A stretch of 64,000 nucleotides of DNA from Fusicatenibacter sp. (GTDB lineage: Bacteria > Bacillota > Clostridia > Lachnospirales > Lachnospiraceae): contig JALEOU010000041.1 in assembly GCA_022766945.1 (NCBI GenBank), positions 1 to 64,000 of the forward strand, given 5' to 3'. Below the pieces are notes generated by a model. That model saw nothing but the letters and a program-made list of their open reading frames with translations, did not search any database and had not been told where the DNA came from. Both the position numbers and the translations under genes were made by a program. Below, one piece after another: positions 10,358 to 21,100 of this stretch (its first letter is position 1; every line of letters begins with the position of its first letter).

Positions 10358-11374
10358 TTACGGTCCATAATGCAGCCAATTGCGAATATAACAGGTCAAC
10401 GGAAATGATATGCGGGACATAAGGCACCATATTTGCCTCCCTATAGGAAGTGAGCGATAATCCTCATATCGGATCGGATACTGCTTTGCAACTGTATGAG
10501 CTTTTTTTCTCGCTATCTTTGCCATTTTCCCTTCCATCGTAAGCGCGCTCAACTGGAACGCGCGAATACATTCAAACCTCAAATTACATTTAACTGCAGA
10601 AATCAGTTCCGGATATTTCTGTTCAATGAATAACAAACGATTTATGCGTGCATCCAAAAGGTCTAAATGTCTCAGGGAATACGTCTGGTTCATCACACTA
10701 TTTTCTCTCTGCCGATACCCATAGAGTTCCACATCAAGCAAGACAATCAGATTTGCTTTTTCAATAACTTGATAGGTCCAGAACTCATCCTCATGGTATT
10801 TCCCTTTTTCAAAAATGATCCCTTCCAATACGCTTCGCTCATACAACTTATTCCACACCGTAACGGAGAAATTATCTTCGTATACCAATGCATGCATCGC
10901 ATCGTGGTTTGTCATTATTTTCCAAGAACTTTTAATTTCTTCCAGACCACTTTCCGGATCATACACATTTTTATTTCTGAGTAACTGCATCGAAAAATGC
11001 TCACCTCTCTGTGGTTTGCAGCAACTGATCTGGGCAGATGTCTCTATCATACTTTCGTAAAGCATACGATACATTTCCGGAAACACGACATCATCTCCGT
11101 CCACAAAGCCAATGTAATTACCCGATGCGTAAGCCAAACCTGCATTTCTCGCATCTGATAACCCACCATTTTTTTTGTGTATCACCCGAATCCGCGTATC
11201 TTTTTTCGCCCAGGCGTCACATTTACTTCCGCTCTGATCTGTTGAACCATCATCGACAACAATGATTTCCAGATTTTGATATGTCTGGTAAATTACGCTC
11301 TCAAGGCAGTCATCTACATAATCCTGAACATTAAAAACAGGAATCACAATACTGATCAGTTCCTTTTCCATCAT
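10358..11374 (-). CDS. Glycosyltransferase family 2
   Basis: ISIVIPVFNVQDYVDDCLESVIYQTYQNLEIIVVDDGSTDQSG...GLSDARNAGL...FVDGDD. Confidence 0.92.
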   Translation of the reverse strand: MMEKELISIVIPVFNVQDYVDDCLESVIYQTYQNLEIIVVDDGSTDQSGSKCDAWAKKDTRIRVIHKKNGGLSDARNAGLAYASGNYIGFVDGDDVVFPEMYRMLYESMIETSAQISCCKPQRGEHFSMQLLRNKNVYDPESGLEEIKSSWKIMTNHDAMHALVYEDNFSVTVWNKLYERSVLEGIIFEKGKYHEDEFWTYQVIEKANLIVLLDVELYGYRQRENSVMNQTYSLRHLDLLDARINRLLFIEQKYPELISAVKCNLRFECIRAFQLSALTMEGKMAKIARKKAHTVAKQYPIRYEDYRSLPIGRQIWCLMSRISFPLTCYIRNWLHYGP

Positions 11375-13863
11375 ACTTTCTCCTCTGTATTCCGGATTCG
11401 AATCCCATGGAATACATTAAGTACCTTTTGCACACAATTTAAAAACATTCTTTCCAGACATATTATGCCTGTAGTAATCGTAACTCGACGCAAAGCAAAC
11501 AAATAAAAATACCATCGAAATATTAGCGAATTTTCTCCTCTTGCTTTTAAGTATTCTAAAATCCATCCATACTGGGAACTTTTCATCATCTTCTGAACAA
11601 ATTTCTTTTTCTCTTTCCAATCGTATGGACACTGTACTGATGAAATAGTTCGAATATCACCAAAGGCAATTTGACCTGCCTGCCGTTGGATCCACTTCTC
11701 GTTTTCAGGGAACAGACCCAGTTTCTGATACAATGCAGTCTGCTCTCGATAGAGAATATTTCTTCCTTTCCAAGGATCCTCACGAAAACGGCTCACCAAA
11801 CCATCTTCCTGAATCTGATACTGATAAAAACAATCCGATAACAACGCTATTTTCTTAACATGCTGGAAATATTCAGCGTTAAAAGCAAAATCCTCCCCCA
11901 GAGACAACTGCTTCGGAAAACGGATCCGATACCGCTCAATCACGTCTCTTCGATACCATTTATTCCAAATATAATCCAACAGATAATATCTTCTCTCCAT
12001 GCTCATGCGATCGAAAAGTTTCGGAATATTCTCTCCAGATATCACCCCGGATTCTTCCGGTCCGCATACGGTCTGTTTTCCATCATTTGCTCCAATTCTT
12101 ACACAACCACAAATCACCACTTCGGGACTGTCCTTCCCATTTTCTGCCATCTTCAAAAAATTTCTATACATTCCAGGCAATATCTGATCATCAGAATCCA
12201 TAAAATGAATCCATTTACCTTTCGCACAAACAAGCCCGGTATTTCGTGCATGCGAAACGCCAAGATTTTCTGTATGCAAAACGCGAATCCACGTATATGA
12301 TTTTTCAAACTCTCGACACAACTTCAGTGTCTGATCTGTTGACCCATCATCTACCAGAATCAATTCCATGTTTTCCAAATGCTGGATAATAATACAAGAA
12401 ATCAACTGATTTAAAAAACGCTCACCATTATAAACAGGAATAATGACACTCAGAACCGGATTTGGAGTTCTCTTGCCTGCTCCCACAGAAACCACATTCT
12501 GTTCCACTACTGGCCGTACCAGATCCGCAACCGCTATTTCTTTTTTTTGAGTCGAAGCTATTTTATTTCCCCAGCTTAATGCCAATTCTGTCGCGTCAGA
12601 TTCTTTTCCATCATATTTCTGAAGCCATTTACTGCAGTAAAGGAATGTCATCGCTCCGAACAGATACACCGAATGTACAGCTGATTCCATCATAGCAGAA
12701 ATCATCATTGTCAAAAATGCAAATGCTGCCGCTTTTCCCTGTCTCGTTTGAAGGTGTCTTTCCGACTTTGAAAAGCATACAGAAACACACACAGCAAAAA
12801 GAAGCATGGCAACAAATCCCCCCTGCAAAATCAGTTCCAGCCAAAAATTATGTGAAGAAAAATAGCCTCCCCAGGCTGGAATATAATCCTGTGCAGCTCT
12901 CCCATACCCAAACAAAATACGATGTTTGATTTTTGCAATCGCCACACTCCATAACAAAGATCTTCCACTCAAATCTGCCGAATAATGAAATATTTTTGTC
13001 ATTATAATCTGGATGATCGTGCTTTGAGGCGCTAGAATCACACCGATTGCTACCAGACTGTACACAACACAGACTTCTTTCCATCTGAACCTGAACTTAT
13101 CACCAAAATGATAAATCACGATTAACAAAATGGTAAATAGACCAACTACTACGATAGACGTTCCGGAATGGGATAGTGCTGCGCAAATCGGGCAACAAAG
13201 TAAAAAGAAAAGCTGAAGCTTAAATTGTTTTCCTTTTGTCCTATCAAACTCAATCGCAAACACCATCATACAAAACAGCAAAAATAAAGCACTGCCGTTG
13301 TCGATTGTCATAAAATAGAGTGGATTTTCACTATTGTTAAAATAAAGATCAGCAGGGATTCCGTCTGGGAAAATAATCATCGAGCAAAAGTCAGCAAGCA
13401 GAAATATACGCAATATCCAGCAAAGCAATTTTAAGAATCTCTCTGAATTTGTTTTTATCCCATAAAAAAGAAGTGACACAAAAGCCACCATGGAAACCAT
13501 ATCAATCAATGCTCTTTGTAGATATCCCTGATGAATTATCGTGGAAAAGAAAATGCTGAATTCGAAAACAGAAACAAGCCATATTAGTCCTGGAATCTTA
13601 GAACGAGCCTGAAGTTCTTGAATCAATAATATGCCAATTAGAAATGCTGCTCCCATTTTCCAAATTATCATCAGCATTTCCAGAACTTTCAGCCACGAAA
13701 TATATTGGATACATACTGGCTTAAAAAAGGGAATGATCATAAAAAGCAAAATCCTTAAATCTTGACAGCAGGAATTAAAATTCAGATCCTGCTTTATTCT
13801 CTGACGGATCTCACCATTTGGTTTTTTCTCCCATACCCTTTTCCATTTCTGATTCATTTGCAC
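11371..13863 (-). CDS. Fused O-antigen polymerase/ligase-like membrane protein and GT2 glycosyltransferase
   Basis: N-terminal ~420 aa polytopic, with FGYGRAAQDYIPAWGGYFSSHNFWLELILQGGFVAMLLF (Wzy/WaaL-like loop); C-terminal VLSVIIPVYNGERFLNQLISCIIIQHLENMELILVDDGSTDQT GT2 domain in the same frame. Confidence 0.88.
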   Translation of the reverse strand: MQMNQKWKRVWEKKPNGEIRQRIKQDLNFNSCCQDLRILLFMIIPFFKPVCIQYISWLKVLEMLMIIWKMGAAFLIGILLIQELQARSKIPGLIWLVSVFEFSIFFSTIIHQGYLQRALIDMVSMVAFVSLLFYGIKTNSERFLKLLCWILRIFLLADFCSMIIFPDGIPADLYFNNSENPLYFMTIDNGSALFLLFCMMVFAIEFDRTKGKQFKLQLFFLLCCPICAALSHSGTSIVVVGLFTILLIVIYHFGDKFRFRWKEVCVVYSLVAIGVILAPQSTIIQIIMTKIFHYSADLSGRSLLWSVAIAKIKHRILFGYGRAAQDYIPAWGGYFSSHNFWLELILQGGFVAMLLFAVCVSVCFSKSERHLQTRQGKAAAFAFLTMMISAMMESAVHSVYLFGAMTFLYCSKWLQKYDGKESDATELALSWGNKIASTQKKEIAVADLVRPVVEQNVVSVGAGKRTPNPVLSVIIPVYNGERFLNQLISCIIIQHLENMELILVDDGSTDQTLKLCREFEKSYTWIRVLHTENLGVSHARNTGLVCAKGKWIHFMDSDDQILPGMYRNFLKMAENGKDSPEVVICGCVRIGANDGKQTVCGPEESGVISGENIPKLFDRMSMERRYYLLDYIWNKWYRRDVIERYRIRFPKQLSLGEDFAFNAEYFQHVKKIALLSDCFYQYQIQEDGLVSRFREDPWKGRNILYREQTALYQKLGLFPENEKWIQRQAGQIAFGDIRTISSVQCPYDWKEKKKFVQKMMKSSQYGWILEYLKARGENSLIFRWYFYLFALRRVTITTGIICLERMFLNCVQKVLNVFHGIRIRNTEEKV

Positions 13864-15037
13864 TCCTTCCGGTTACGATACGAAACCACTTTTCACAAAA
13901 CTGCTGCCTGTTGAATAATCTCTCCGCCTTATTTCTTCCAGACAGCCCCATGTTCCTTCGTTTTTGAAAATCAACGCTTAACTCTATGATTGCTTGGGCA
14001 ATATAGTCTGACAGTTTTTCTCCACGCTGAATGATGTATCCATTGGATTCATCAATAATCTCCGGAATCGCACCGGAATCTGTGGCGATCACAGGTAGTT
14101 CCATTGCCATCTGTTCTACGACCGTGAGACCAAAAGGTTCCTCCCATAATGATGGCACACATCCTACGTCTGCCATGCTATAATATGCAGGCATTTCTTT
14201 ATAATCAATATATCCACTAAAAATGATCCGTTCCCGGATCGATTCGCTAACCTCTTTTAGCTTCTTAGCAAAGTTGTTGTCTCCGCTTTCTTTAAAAAAG
14301 GAAGCTCCTATTACCAATAATTTCACGTGGTATTCCTCAGGAATTTTAGAAATTGCCTCCACAAGTACCTGAACTCCTTTTTCCGGAACAAGCCTTCCTG
14401 CAAAAACTACAACTATATCCTCTACCTTGACTCCAAAACGCTTTCTTAATTCTTTTCTTTGTAGGATGCATTGTTTTCTGTCAAACAGCTCAAGATCAAT
14501 TCCATTGTAAACTGTTGCTGTATTAGACAAACCTGCCTTTTGTAAAAGACAGTTTGTAAGATATTCGCTGATTGAAATCACACAATCACAGGATTTCAGA
14601 AATGAGGCATCCTTTTTATTATTAATTTCAAGGGTGTCATTATGTGCATGATAAACATATTTACCCTGTAAGAAGTGTTGAAATACTCTTCCATTAACCA
14701 ACTCATTTTGAATGACAATAACATCAAAAAATTGATTATGCTTTTTTAGAAATCTTCCTGTTTTTACACTAAAACAATAATTAAAAAAACGATAGGGAAG
14801 CCAGTGTTTTTGCATAATCAATTCAGCAAATTTACTTCTTTTAAAGAAACAGAACTCGGAATTTCGGTAGTTTCCAGACTTTTCAACAGCATCCTTTTCA
14901 TAAACAGACACAACCGTAATCTCTGCCACTGGATTATTCTCATGATAATTCAAAAGAAGTTCAATCAGATTCTCCACCGCACCGCCTTTCACTGCAGGTA
15001 CCGGAAGACGTCCCGGAGTTACCATCAAAATCCTCAT
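13811..15037 (-). CDS. Glycosyltransferase family 4
   Basis: VVVFAGRLVPEKGVQVLVEAISKIP...CVPSLWEEPFGLTVVEQMAMELPVIATDSGAIPEII. Confidence 0.92.
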   Translation of the reverse strand: MRILMVTPGRLPVPAVKGGAVENLIELLLNYHENNPVAEITVVSVYEKDAVEKSGNYRNSEFCFFKRSKFAELIMQKHWLPYRFFNYCFSVKTGRFLKKHNQFFDVIVIQNELVNGRVFQHFLQGKYVYHAHNDTLEINNKKDASFLKSCDCVISISEYLTNCLLQKAGLSNTATVYNGIDLELFDRKQCILQRKELRKRFGVKVEDIVVVFAGRLVPEKGVQVLVEAISKIPEEYHVKLLVIGASFFKESGDNNFAKKLKEVSESIRERIIFSGYIDYKEMPAYYSMADVGCVPSLWEEPFGLTVVEQMAMELPVIATDSGAIPEIIDESNGYIIQRGEKLSDYIAQAIIELSVDFQKRRNMGLSGRNKAERLFNRQQFCEKWFRIVTGRSANESEMEKGMGEKTKW

Positions 15038-16164
15038 GATTCACCCTCCATCAGTTCCTGATATTTCCGATGATATTGGCTTACAAAATACTCGTAACTA
15101 TGAAATCTTTGAAAAGTATATCTTCCTTTTTCTTCCAGTTCTCTTTTCAGATTTTTATTCTGATACAAACATATGATGGCTTCCGTAAAATCATTTACAT
15201 CATCTTTAGATACCAGAATGCCATTTTCCATGTCATGTACAATTTCACTAATACCAGCAATGTCACTGGCAACGATCGTTTTGTTTGCAGCAAAAACCTC
15301 AAAAGGAAGTAACGGAAACCCTTCCCAGCGAGATGGCATCATTACCAGATCTAACTGAGTGATCAATGAAGGAATATGATTTTGGTATCCCATCAAAAGA
15401 ATATCCTGACTCAATCCCGTCCTTTCAATTTGTTGTTCGATTTCTTTTTTATCCTCTCCGTCACCAATAATTACACCTTTAACCGGAATTCCTCTTAACT
15501 TTAATTGCTTGCATACAGACACAAAGATATCCATTCCTTTTTGCTTGGAAATACGTCCAATCACTCCAAGAAGAAAATTCCCCTGTGCCCCGAGTTCTTT
15601 CAGCGTTTCATTTTCATAGCATAAATCAGGTTTTTCCACCGAAACACCATTGTAGATAACCTGAATACAATCAGGCTTCACTTGGAAAATATGAACTAAA
15701 TTCTCTTTCACACCATTTCCAACGGCAACAATCGAGGTGTGCTGCAAGATTCTTCGCGTAAAAGCAATTTTGTCGAAGAAAACATTATGCGCCGTATAAA
15801 GAATGCGGACTCTCGGAAACAGAATGTGCAGAACTGATGCATAAAACTGAGCCATTCGATGATGTGTATGGATCAGCTCTATCTCTTCTTCTCGAATCAC
15901 ATTAATCAGGATTTTCAGCGTACGCAAAACTGTTCCCGGATTTTTACATTCCAAATCATCCACCTGTATATGGCGAATCTTATTTATCTCCAATTGTTTC
16001 ACATACACACCTCCACAGGATGCTACCAGAACTTTTGCCCCACGGATTGCTTCCTCTGTGGCAAGCTGAAATACAATTTTTTCAGCTCCTCCCTGCCCCA
16101 TGGTTCTCGATAAATAAAGAATATTCATATCACTTGCTCTTTCTGAATTTTTCTTGATAAACAC
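15034..16164 (-). CDS. Glycosyltransferase family 4
   Basis: LGVIGRISKQKGMDIFVSVC...MMPSRWEGFPLLPFEVFAANKTIVASDIAGISEIV. Confidence 0.92.
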   Translation of the reverse strand: MFIKKNSERASDMNILYLSRTMGQGGAEKIVFQLATEEAIRGAKVLVASCGGVYVKQLEINKIRHIQVDDLECKNPGTVLRTLKILINVIREEEIELIHTHHRMAQFYASVLHILFPRVRILYTAHNVFFDKIAFTRRILQHTSIVAVGNGVKENLVHIFQVKPDCIQVIYNGVSVEKPDLCYENETLKELGAQGNFLLGVIGRISKQKGMDIFVSVCKQLKLRGIPVKGVIIGDGEDKKEIEQQIERTGLSQDILLMGYQNHIPSLITQLDLVMMPSRWEGFPLLPFEVFAANKTIVASDIAGISEIVHDMENGILVSKDDVNDFTEAIICLYQNKNLKRELEEKGRYTFQRFHSYEYFVSQYHRKYQELMEGES

Positions 16165-16882
16165 TTAATATAAACTCAATATTTCCGAAAAAATAACGTT
16201 TCCATAATCTTCCCGGTTCCTGGAGGACACGAAAAAGCCATTCCATTCCAATCTTCTGTACCCATTTGGGTGCTCGCGGAATATGTCCGGAAACAACGTC
16301 AAAGCTTCCTCCTACACCCATAAATACACAATCCAAATTCTGGTTTTGCAAATACTCTACCAAATACTCTTTCAACGGCGAAGTAATCCCCACAAATACA
16401 ATTTGTGCCTGACTTTCTCTTATACGTTGAGCAATCTTGGGCCACTCTTCTCTCTTAAAATATCCATTTTGATAGCCGGCAATAAGAAGTTCTGGATAAA
16501 GCCCCTTCACAATACCAATCGTCTCAGTTACTACTTCCTGCCTTGCGCCGAGAAAATATACCTGATAACCCTTTTTTTCTGCAAGTTCCATTAGACAATA
16601 CATAAGATCAATGCCCGCCACACGTTCTTTCAGTGGCTTGCCCAATACTTTCGAAGCCCAGACAACAGATGCTCCGTCCGCATTAATCACATCACAGCTG
16701 TTTACGATTTTTCTTAAGTGTGGCTCTTTTCGAAGCATATTAATTTTATCCGCATTCACTCCCATCAAATGAAGCGGTTTTCTCTCCTGAATAAACTGAT
16801 CAACGACAAGGACAGTTTCTCCCATAGTCAAATTGTCCACATATGTATCTAGCATTCCAATCCGTTCCATCATCCTTAACAT
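16130..16882 (-). CDS. WecG/TagA/CpsF family glycosyltransferase
   Basis: GVNADKINMLRKEPHLRKIVNSCDVINADGASVVWASKVLGKPLKERVAGIDLMYCL...GVGGSFDVVSGHIPRAPKWVQKIGMEWLFRVLQEPGRLWKRY. Confidence 0.95.
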   Translation of the reverse strand: MLRMMERIGMLDTYVDNLTMGETVLVVDQFIQERKPLHLMGVNADKINMLRKEPHLRKIVNSCDVINADGASVVWASKVLGKPLKERVAGIDLMYCLMELAEKKGYQVYFLGARQEVVTETIGIVKGLYPELLIAGYQNGYFKREEWPKIAQRIRESQAQIVFVGITSPLKEYLVEYLQNQNLDCVFMGVGGSFDVVSGHIPRAPKWVQKIGMEWLFRVLQEPGRLWKRYFFGNIEFILSVYQEKFRKSK

Positions 16883-17976
16883 CCTAATTTTTCTTCTAAA
16901 ATATCAGTAATTTTCTGACTTGCAAAACCATCTCCGTATGGATTTACCGCTCTGCTCATCCTTTTATACTCATCTTCAATAAACAGATTCTGAATCTCGC
17001 GATAAATCGTCTCTTCATCTGTGCCAACAAGCTTTAAGGTGCCAGCTTCTACTCCCTCCGGGCGCTCTGTTGTATCTCGCATAACCAATACTGGTTTACC
17101 AAGAGAAGGAGCTTCTTCTTGAATTCCGCCACTATCTGTCAGAATCAGATAGCTTCTGTCCATAAAATTATGGAAATCAAGTACATCCAAAGGTTCAATC
17201 AGTCGGATTCTGTTATGATTTCCAAACACTTCGCCAGCTATTTCACGCACAGCCGGATTCATATGGATCGGATAGATCACCTTAACTTCTTTATGCTCCT
17301 CCACGATACGCAGAATTGCATGAAACATCTGTCGCATTGGTTCCCCGAGATTCTCCCTGCGATGAGCAGTCAATAATAACAATTTATCATCCCCAACCCA
17401 GTCCAAATGAGGGTTATGATAATTATCAGTGACGGTGGATTTCAAAGCATCAATCGCTGTATTACCGGTCACAAAAACCGTGTCCGGATTCTTTCCTTCC
17501 CGCAAAAGGTTTTCTTTCGCACGATTTGTTGGTGCAAAATGAAGCGTTGCCAGAATCCCCACAGCTTGACGGTTAAATTCTTCCGGATATGGTGAGCTGA
17601 GATCATAGGTGCGCAGTCCTGCTTCGACATGGCCGACCGGAATCTGCATATAAAAGCAGGCCAGTGCAGTAGAAAATGTAGTTGTAGTATCACCATGAAC
17701 GAGAACAATATCTGGCTTTTCTTTTTCCAGGATTTCTTTAATTCGATTCAAAATCAATGTAGTAATGTCAAACAGTGTCTGACTTTTCTTCATGATGGAA
17801 AGATTATAATCCGGAATTACATGGAATGTATCCAATACTGCCTGTAGCATTTGCCGATGCTGTCCGGTCACACATACCACAGTCCGGATTCCTGCACGAC
17901 GCTTCAGTTCCATTACTAAAGGACACATTTTAATTGCCTCAGGCCGCGTTCCAAATACTACCATAACTGTTTTCAT
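16876..17976 (-). CDS. wecB: UDP-N-acetylglucosamine 2-epimerase (non-hydrolyzing)
   Basis: MKTVMVVFGTRPEAIKMCPLV...GHVEAGLRTYDLSSPYPEEFNRQ...LTAHRRENLGEPM...LTDSGGIQEEAPSLGKPVLVMRDTTERPEG. Start placed at MKTVMV (17976). Confidence 0.95.
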   Translation of the reverse strand: MKTVMVVFGTRPEAIKMCPLVMELKRRAGIRTVVCVTGQHRQMLQAVLDTFHVIPDYNLSIMKKSQTLFDITTLILNRIKEILEKEKPDIVLVHGDTTTTFSTALACFYMQIPVGHVEAGLRTYDLSSPYPEEFNRQAVGILATLHFAPTNRAKENLLREGKNPDTVFVTGNTAIDALKSTVTDNYHNPHLDWVGDDKLLLLTAHRRENLGEPMRQMFHAILRIVEEHKEVKVIYPIHMNPAVREIAGEVFGNHNRIRLIEPLDVLDFHNFMDRSYLILTDSGGIQEEAPSLGKPVLVMRDTTERPEGVEAGTLKLVGTDEETIYREIQNLFIEDEYKRMSRAVNPYGDGFASQKITDILEEKLGC

Positions 17977-18069
17977 CGATTTTATCTCCATTTTAATGTA
18001 ATAATTAATGATACTATGTTTAAATCTTATCACAAATTCTGAAAAAAGTATACAGAAAATAGAAGAGAA

Positions 18070-18105
18070 GGCTACCATATCAGTAGAAAAACTGATATGG
18101 CAGCC
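18070..18105 (-). terminator. Stem-loop after the SLH surface protein gene
   Basis: ggctaccatatcagtagaaaaactgatatggcagcc: 15-bp stem with one mismatch, T-rich on the minus strand after it. Confidence 0.6.
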
Positions 18106-18149
18106 TCCTAATTTACTTTTTACTTACATAACTGATACAAATACCGTTA

Positions 18150-21100
18150 TTATTCCTCTGCATATCCACGATAAAGGAATGTTACTACATCGCCTCGTGT
18201 ACTGTTATCTTCCGGAGCAAAATGAGTTGCATCTGTACCAGTTGTAATTCCATTTTCATATGCCCAAAGGACTGCATCTGTGTAATACTCATCCTCTTTA
18301 ACATCTTCAAATGGATTTTCAACCGAATACTCTGGCTCGCCCTTTTCACGATACATAAATGTTACAAATTGACCTCTTGTCACATTTTCGTTCGGAGCAA
18401 AATGAGTCTCATCCATACCTTTTGTAATTCCGTTCTCATATGCCCAAAGGACTGCAGTGTAATAGTAATCATCCTCACTGATATCTACGAACGGATTCTC
18501 ATCTGTCTCTACATCCGGTTTTCCAACGGTTCTCCACAGGAAAGTTACTACCTGTGCACGGGTACAATTATCAAGCGGTACAAAATGAGATTCATCATAC
18601 CCGGTAGTAATTCCTTTTTTAACAGCCCATAGAACAGCATCATAGAAGTAATCATCTTCATTGACATCTACGAACGGATTCTCACTATCAATGATTTTAT
18701 CAACTTCTTTGGTATCTGTATACTCTTTGTCATTTACAGTTACTGTTGCTGTAAAGATTGTCTTACCAGCTTCTCTGTCAATTTCCTTCGTGATGACTGC
18801 TTCTTCTGTTACTTCCTCGCCGCATACAGTACATGTAAAGGTAGCAGTTGCCGAATTATAAGAGCCATCTTCTGCCTGTTCTCCCCAGGTCCATACCGGT
18901 TCGTCATCTCCATAGTTGTGACCTGTTGCAGGATCTGTTTCCTCGGTTCTGCTGCTGATGTAGTTGACCTCATCCACAGTAACTGTTGCCTTGTAGGTAT
19001 TGGAACCAGCCTCTGTACAGGTTGGCTCACTTGAGCTCTTCTCAATCGCATCCCCGGAAACTTTTTCTGTTCTTGTCTTTCCGCAGACATCACAGGTGAA
19101 GGATACTTCTGCGCTGGAATAATCATCCGCCCAGGTCCACTGAACTGCTGCTTCCTGTGTTACATTGCCTTCATCATCGGTCTCTTCCTGATTCAGGTAA
19201 GAATGATTGTGTGCATCAAGTGTCTTGGTACCGGTGTACTCTTTTCCATTCAGAGTCACGGTTGCTTTAAATTCTCCTGTCTCACAGTCACCGGTTACTG
19301 TTGCAAGGCCACGTTTGCTGAGTGATTCGTTTTCCCATACACAGTCAAATCTGTGATCCATCAGTTCGGTCGGAACCAGATACAGGGAAGCTTCTGTTCC
19401 ATCGGTAGACCAGGTCCATACTTCCGTCAGATTTTCCGCATATGCTGCAACTTCCTCATCAGTCAGCAGAACATCGTTGCTTCTGAGGTTGTCTTCAATT
19501 GTCTCGTCATCCTCATCCAGTTCAAATGCATGTCCGCAGTCGATACATACATAGCTGGTACCCGTATTCCATGCAGAATTTGCATCCTCTTTGTCTACCT
19601 TGGTGTAATAGGTTTCATTAAATGTAATGTAACGATGACCTGTACCGGTAGGAATTTCTGTTGCGGTCAGTTCAACCGGAACACTTTCTCCGCCGTAGGT
19701 AGCAGTTACCGCTTCTTTCGGCAGGCTGTCTTCGTCAAGTGTGTATCTCATTGCCTCGAGTTCTTCTGCTACCGCATTCTTGATATCCTCAACAGAATAC
19801 TCTTTTGTAGTACCTTTGTCACCTACTTCCTCAAGCGGTGTCTCAACCAAAACTGTCGGATCGGTATCATCATCATCCATAGTCGCAGAGTCATATACCG
19901 TGATGACTACAGATGCCTTTGCCTGTGTAATTACGGCAGTCAGAGTGATTGTCTTGCTTTCACCATAAGGAACTGTTTCATCCTGATAGTCGAATGCAGC
20001 CAGCTCATAGTTTTCCGGAAGCTCAATGCTTTCTGCTTTTGCCTGGATATCTGCAGCAGGGAAGGTATAGCTTGATCCAACTTCTCCCACTTTAGAAAGT
20101 GAATCGGAAGCTACTTCCTGTGCCTGGTCACCCTCGCCGATTACTACAGAGATCACCAGCGTAGCAGGCTGATTCTTCTCCTGTGCATAGAAGGTAAGAT
20201 CTTTGGATGCACCATAGGCAACTGTTTCTTCAGAATACACATTGTCAGCAAGGATATATCCATCGGTTAATTCAATTGCTTCTACTTTAGCCTGGATTTC
20301 CGCTGCGGTAAATGTAGCAGTTTCTCCCTCCGGTCCGTTTGCTGTCATTGTATCAGAGCCAACAGTCAGAACATTCTCGCCCTCACCCGCCTGAATCGTA
20401 ATATTCAATACAGCAGGTAATTCTGCGATCTGCTTTTCTGCATCATAAGTTTTATCTCCGGTAGAACCATAGGCTACTTCGACATCTTCAAACTTGTTTT
20501 CTGCCAACACATAGCCTTCTTCCAGTGTCAGCCCTTCAACTGTTGTCTGGATATCCTTTCCACTGAAAGTATAGGGATCTCCTTTTTTGCCTTCATCTGT
20601 TGAAGACATGGTTGTACTTCCAACAGTTATGACCTTACCATCTTCTACAACTGCCTGAACTTCAATTTTCAGTGTTGCGTAAGCAGTTTCTTTTTCAGCA
20701 AAATAAGATACCTCTTTGCTTGCTCCATACTCCACAGTCTCAGCCTTGTAGGAATTACTATCGGAAAGTACATAACCTGCTGTTAATGTAATTCCCTTTA
20801 CTTTTTCAGTAATCTCCGCTTCTGTGAAAGTGTAAGAGGTTTCCTCGGTCTCTACTGTATCGTCAGTCTCATCAATTGCTTCCGGTTCGTCAGCTTCTCC
20901 GGTTCCTTCTTCTTTCTTCTCGCGTACATGTGTAAGAGTATCTGTACCTACGATGTTTGCATCGCCACCTTCTCCATCCTTAATTGTGATCGAGAGTGTT
21001 GCAACGTCTTTCGGATCAATCTCTTCACCGTCTGTGTTCTCGTCGTCTTCACCTTCATTTGTAGTCTCAGCCTCATTCTCAACTGTCGTTTCGGCTTCGA

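Noticed and set aside
18165-18690. CRISPR-like regular repeats
   Set aside because: The ~185-bp periodicity is coding SLH-domain repetition, not short direct repeats with unique spacers; no cas genes seen.
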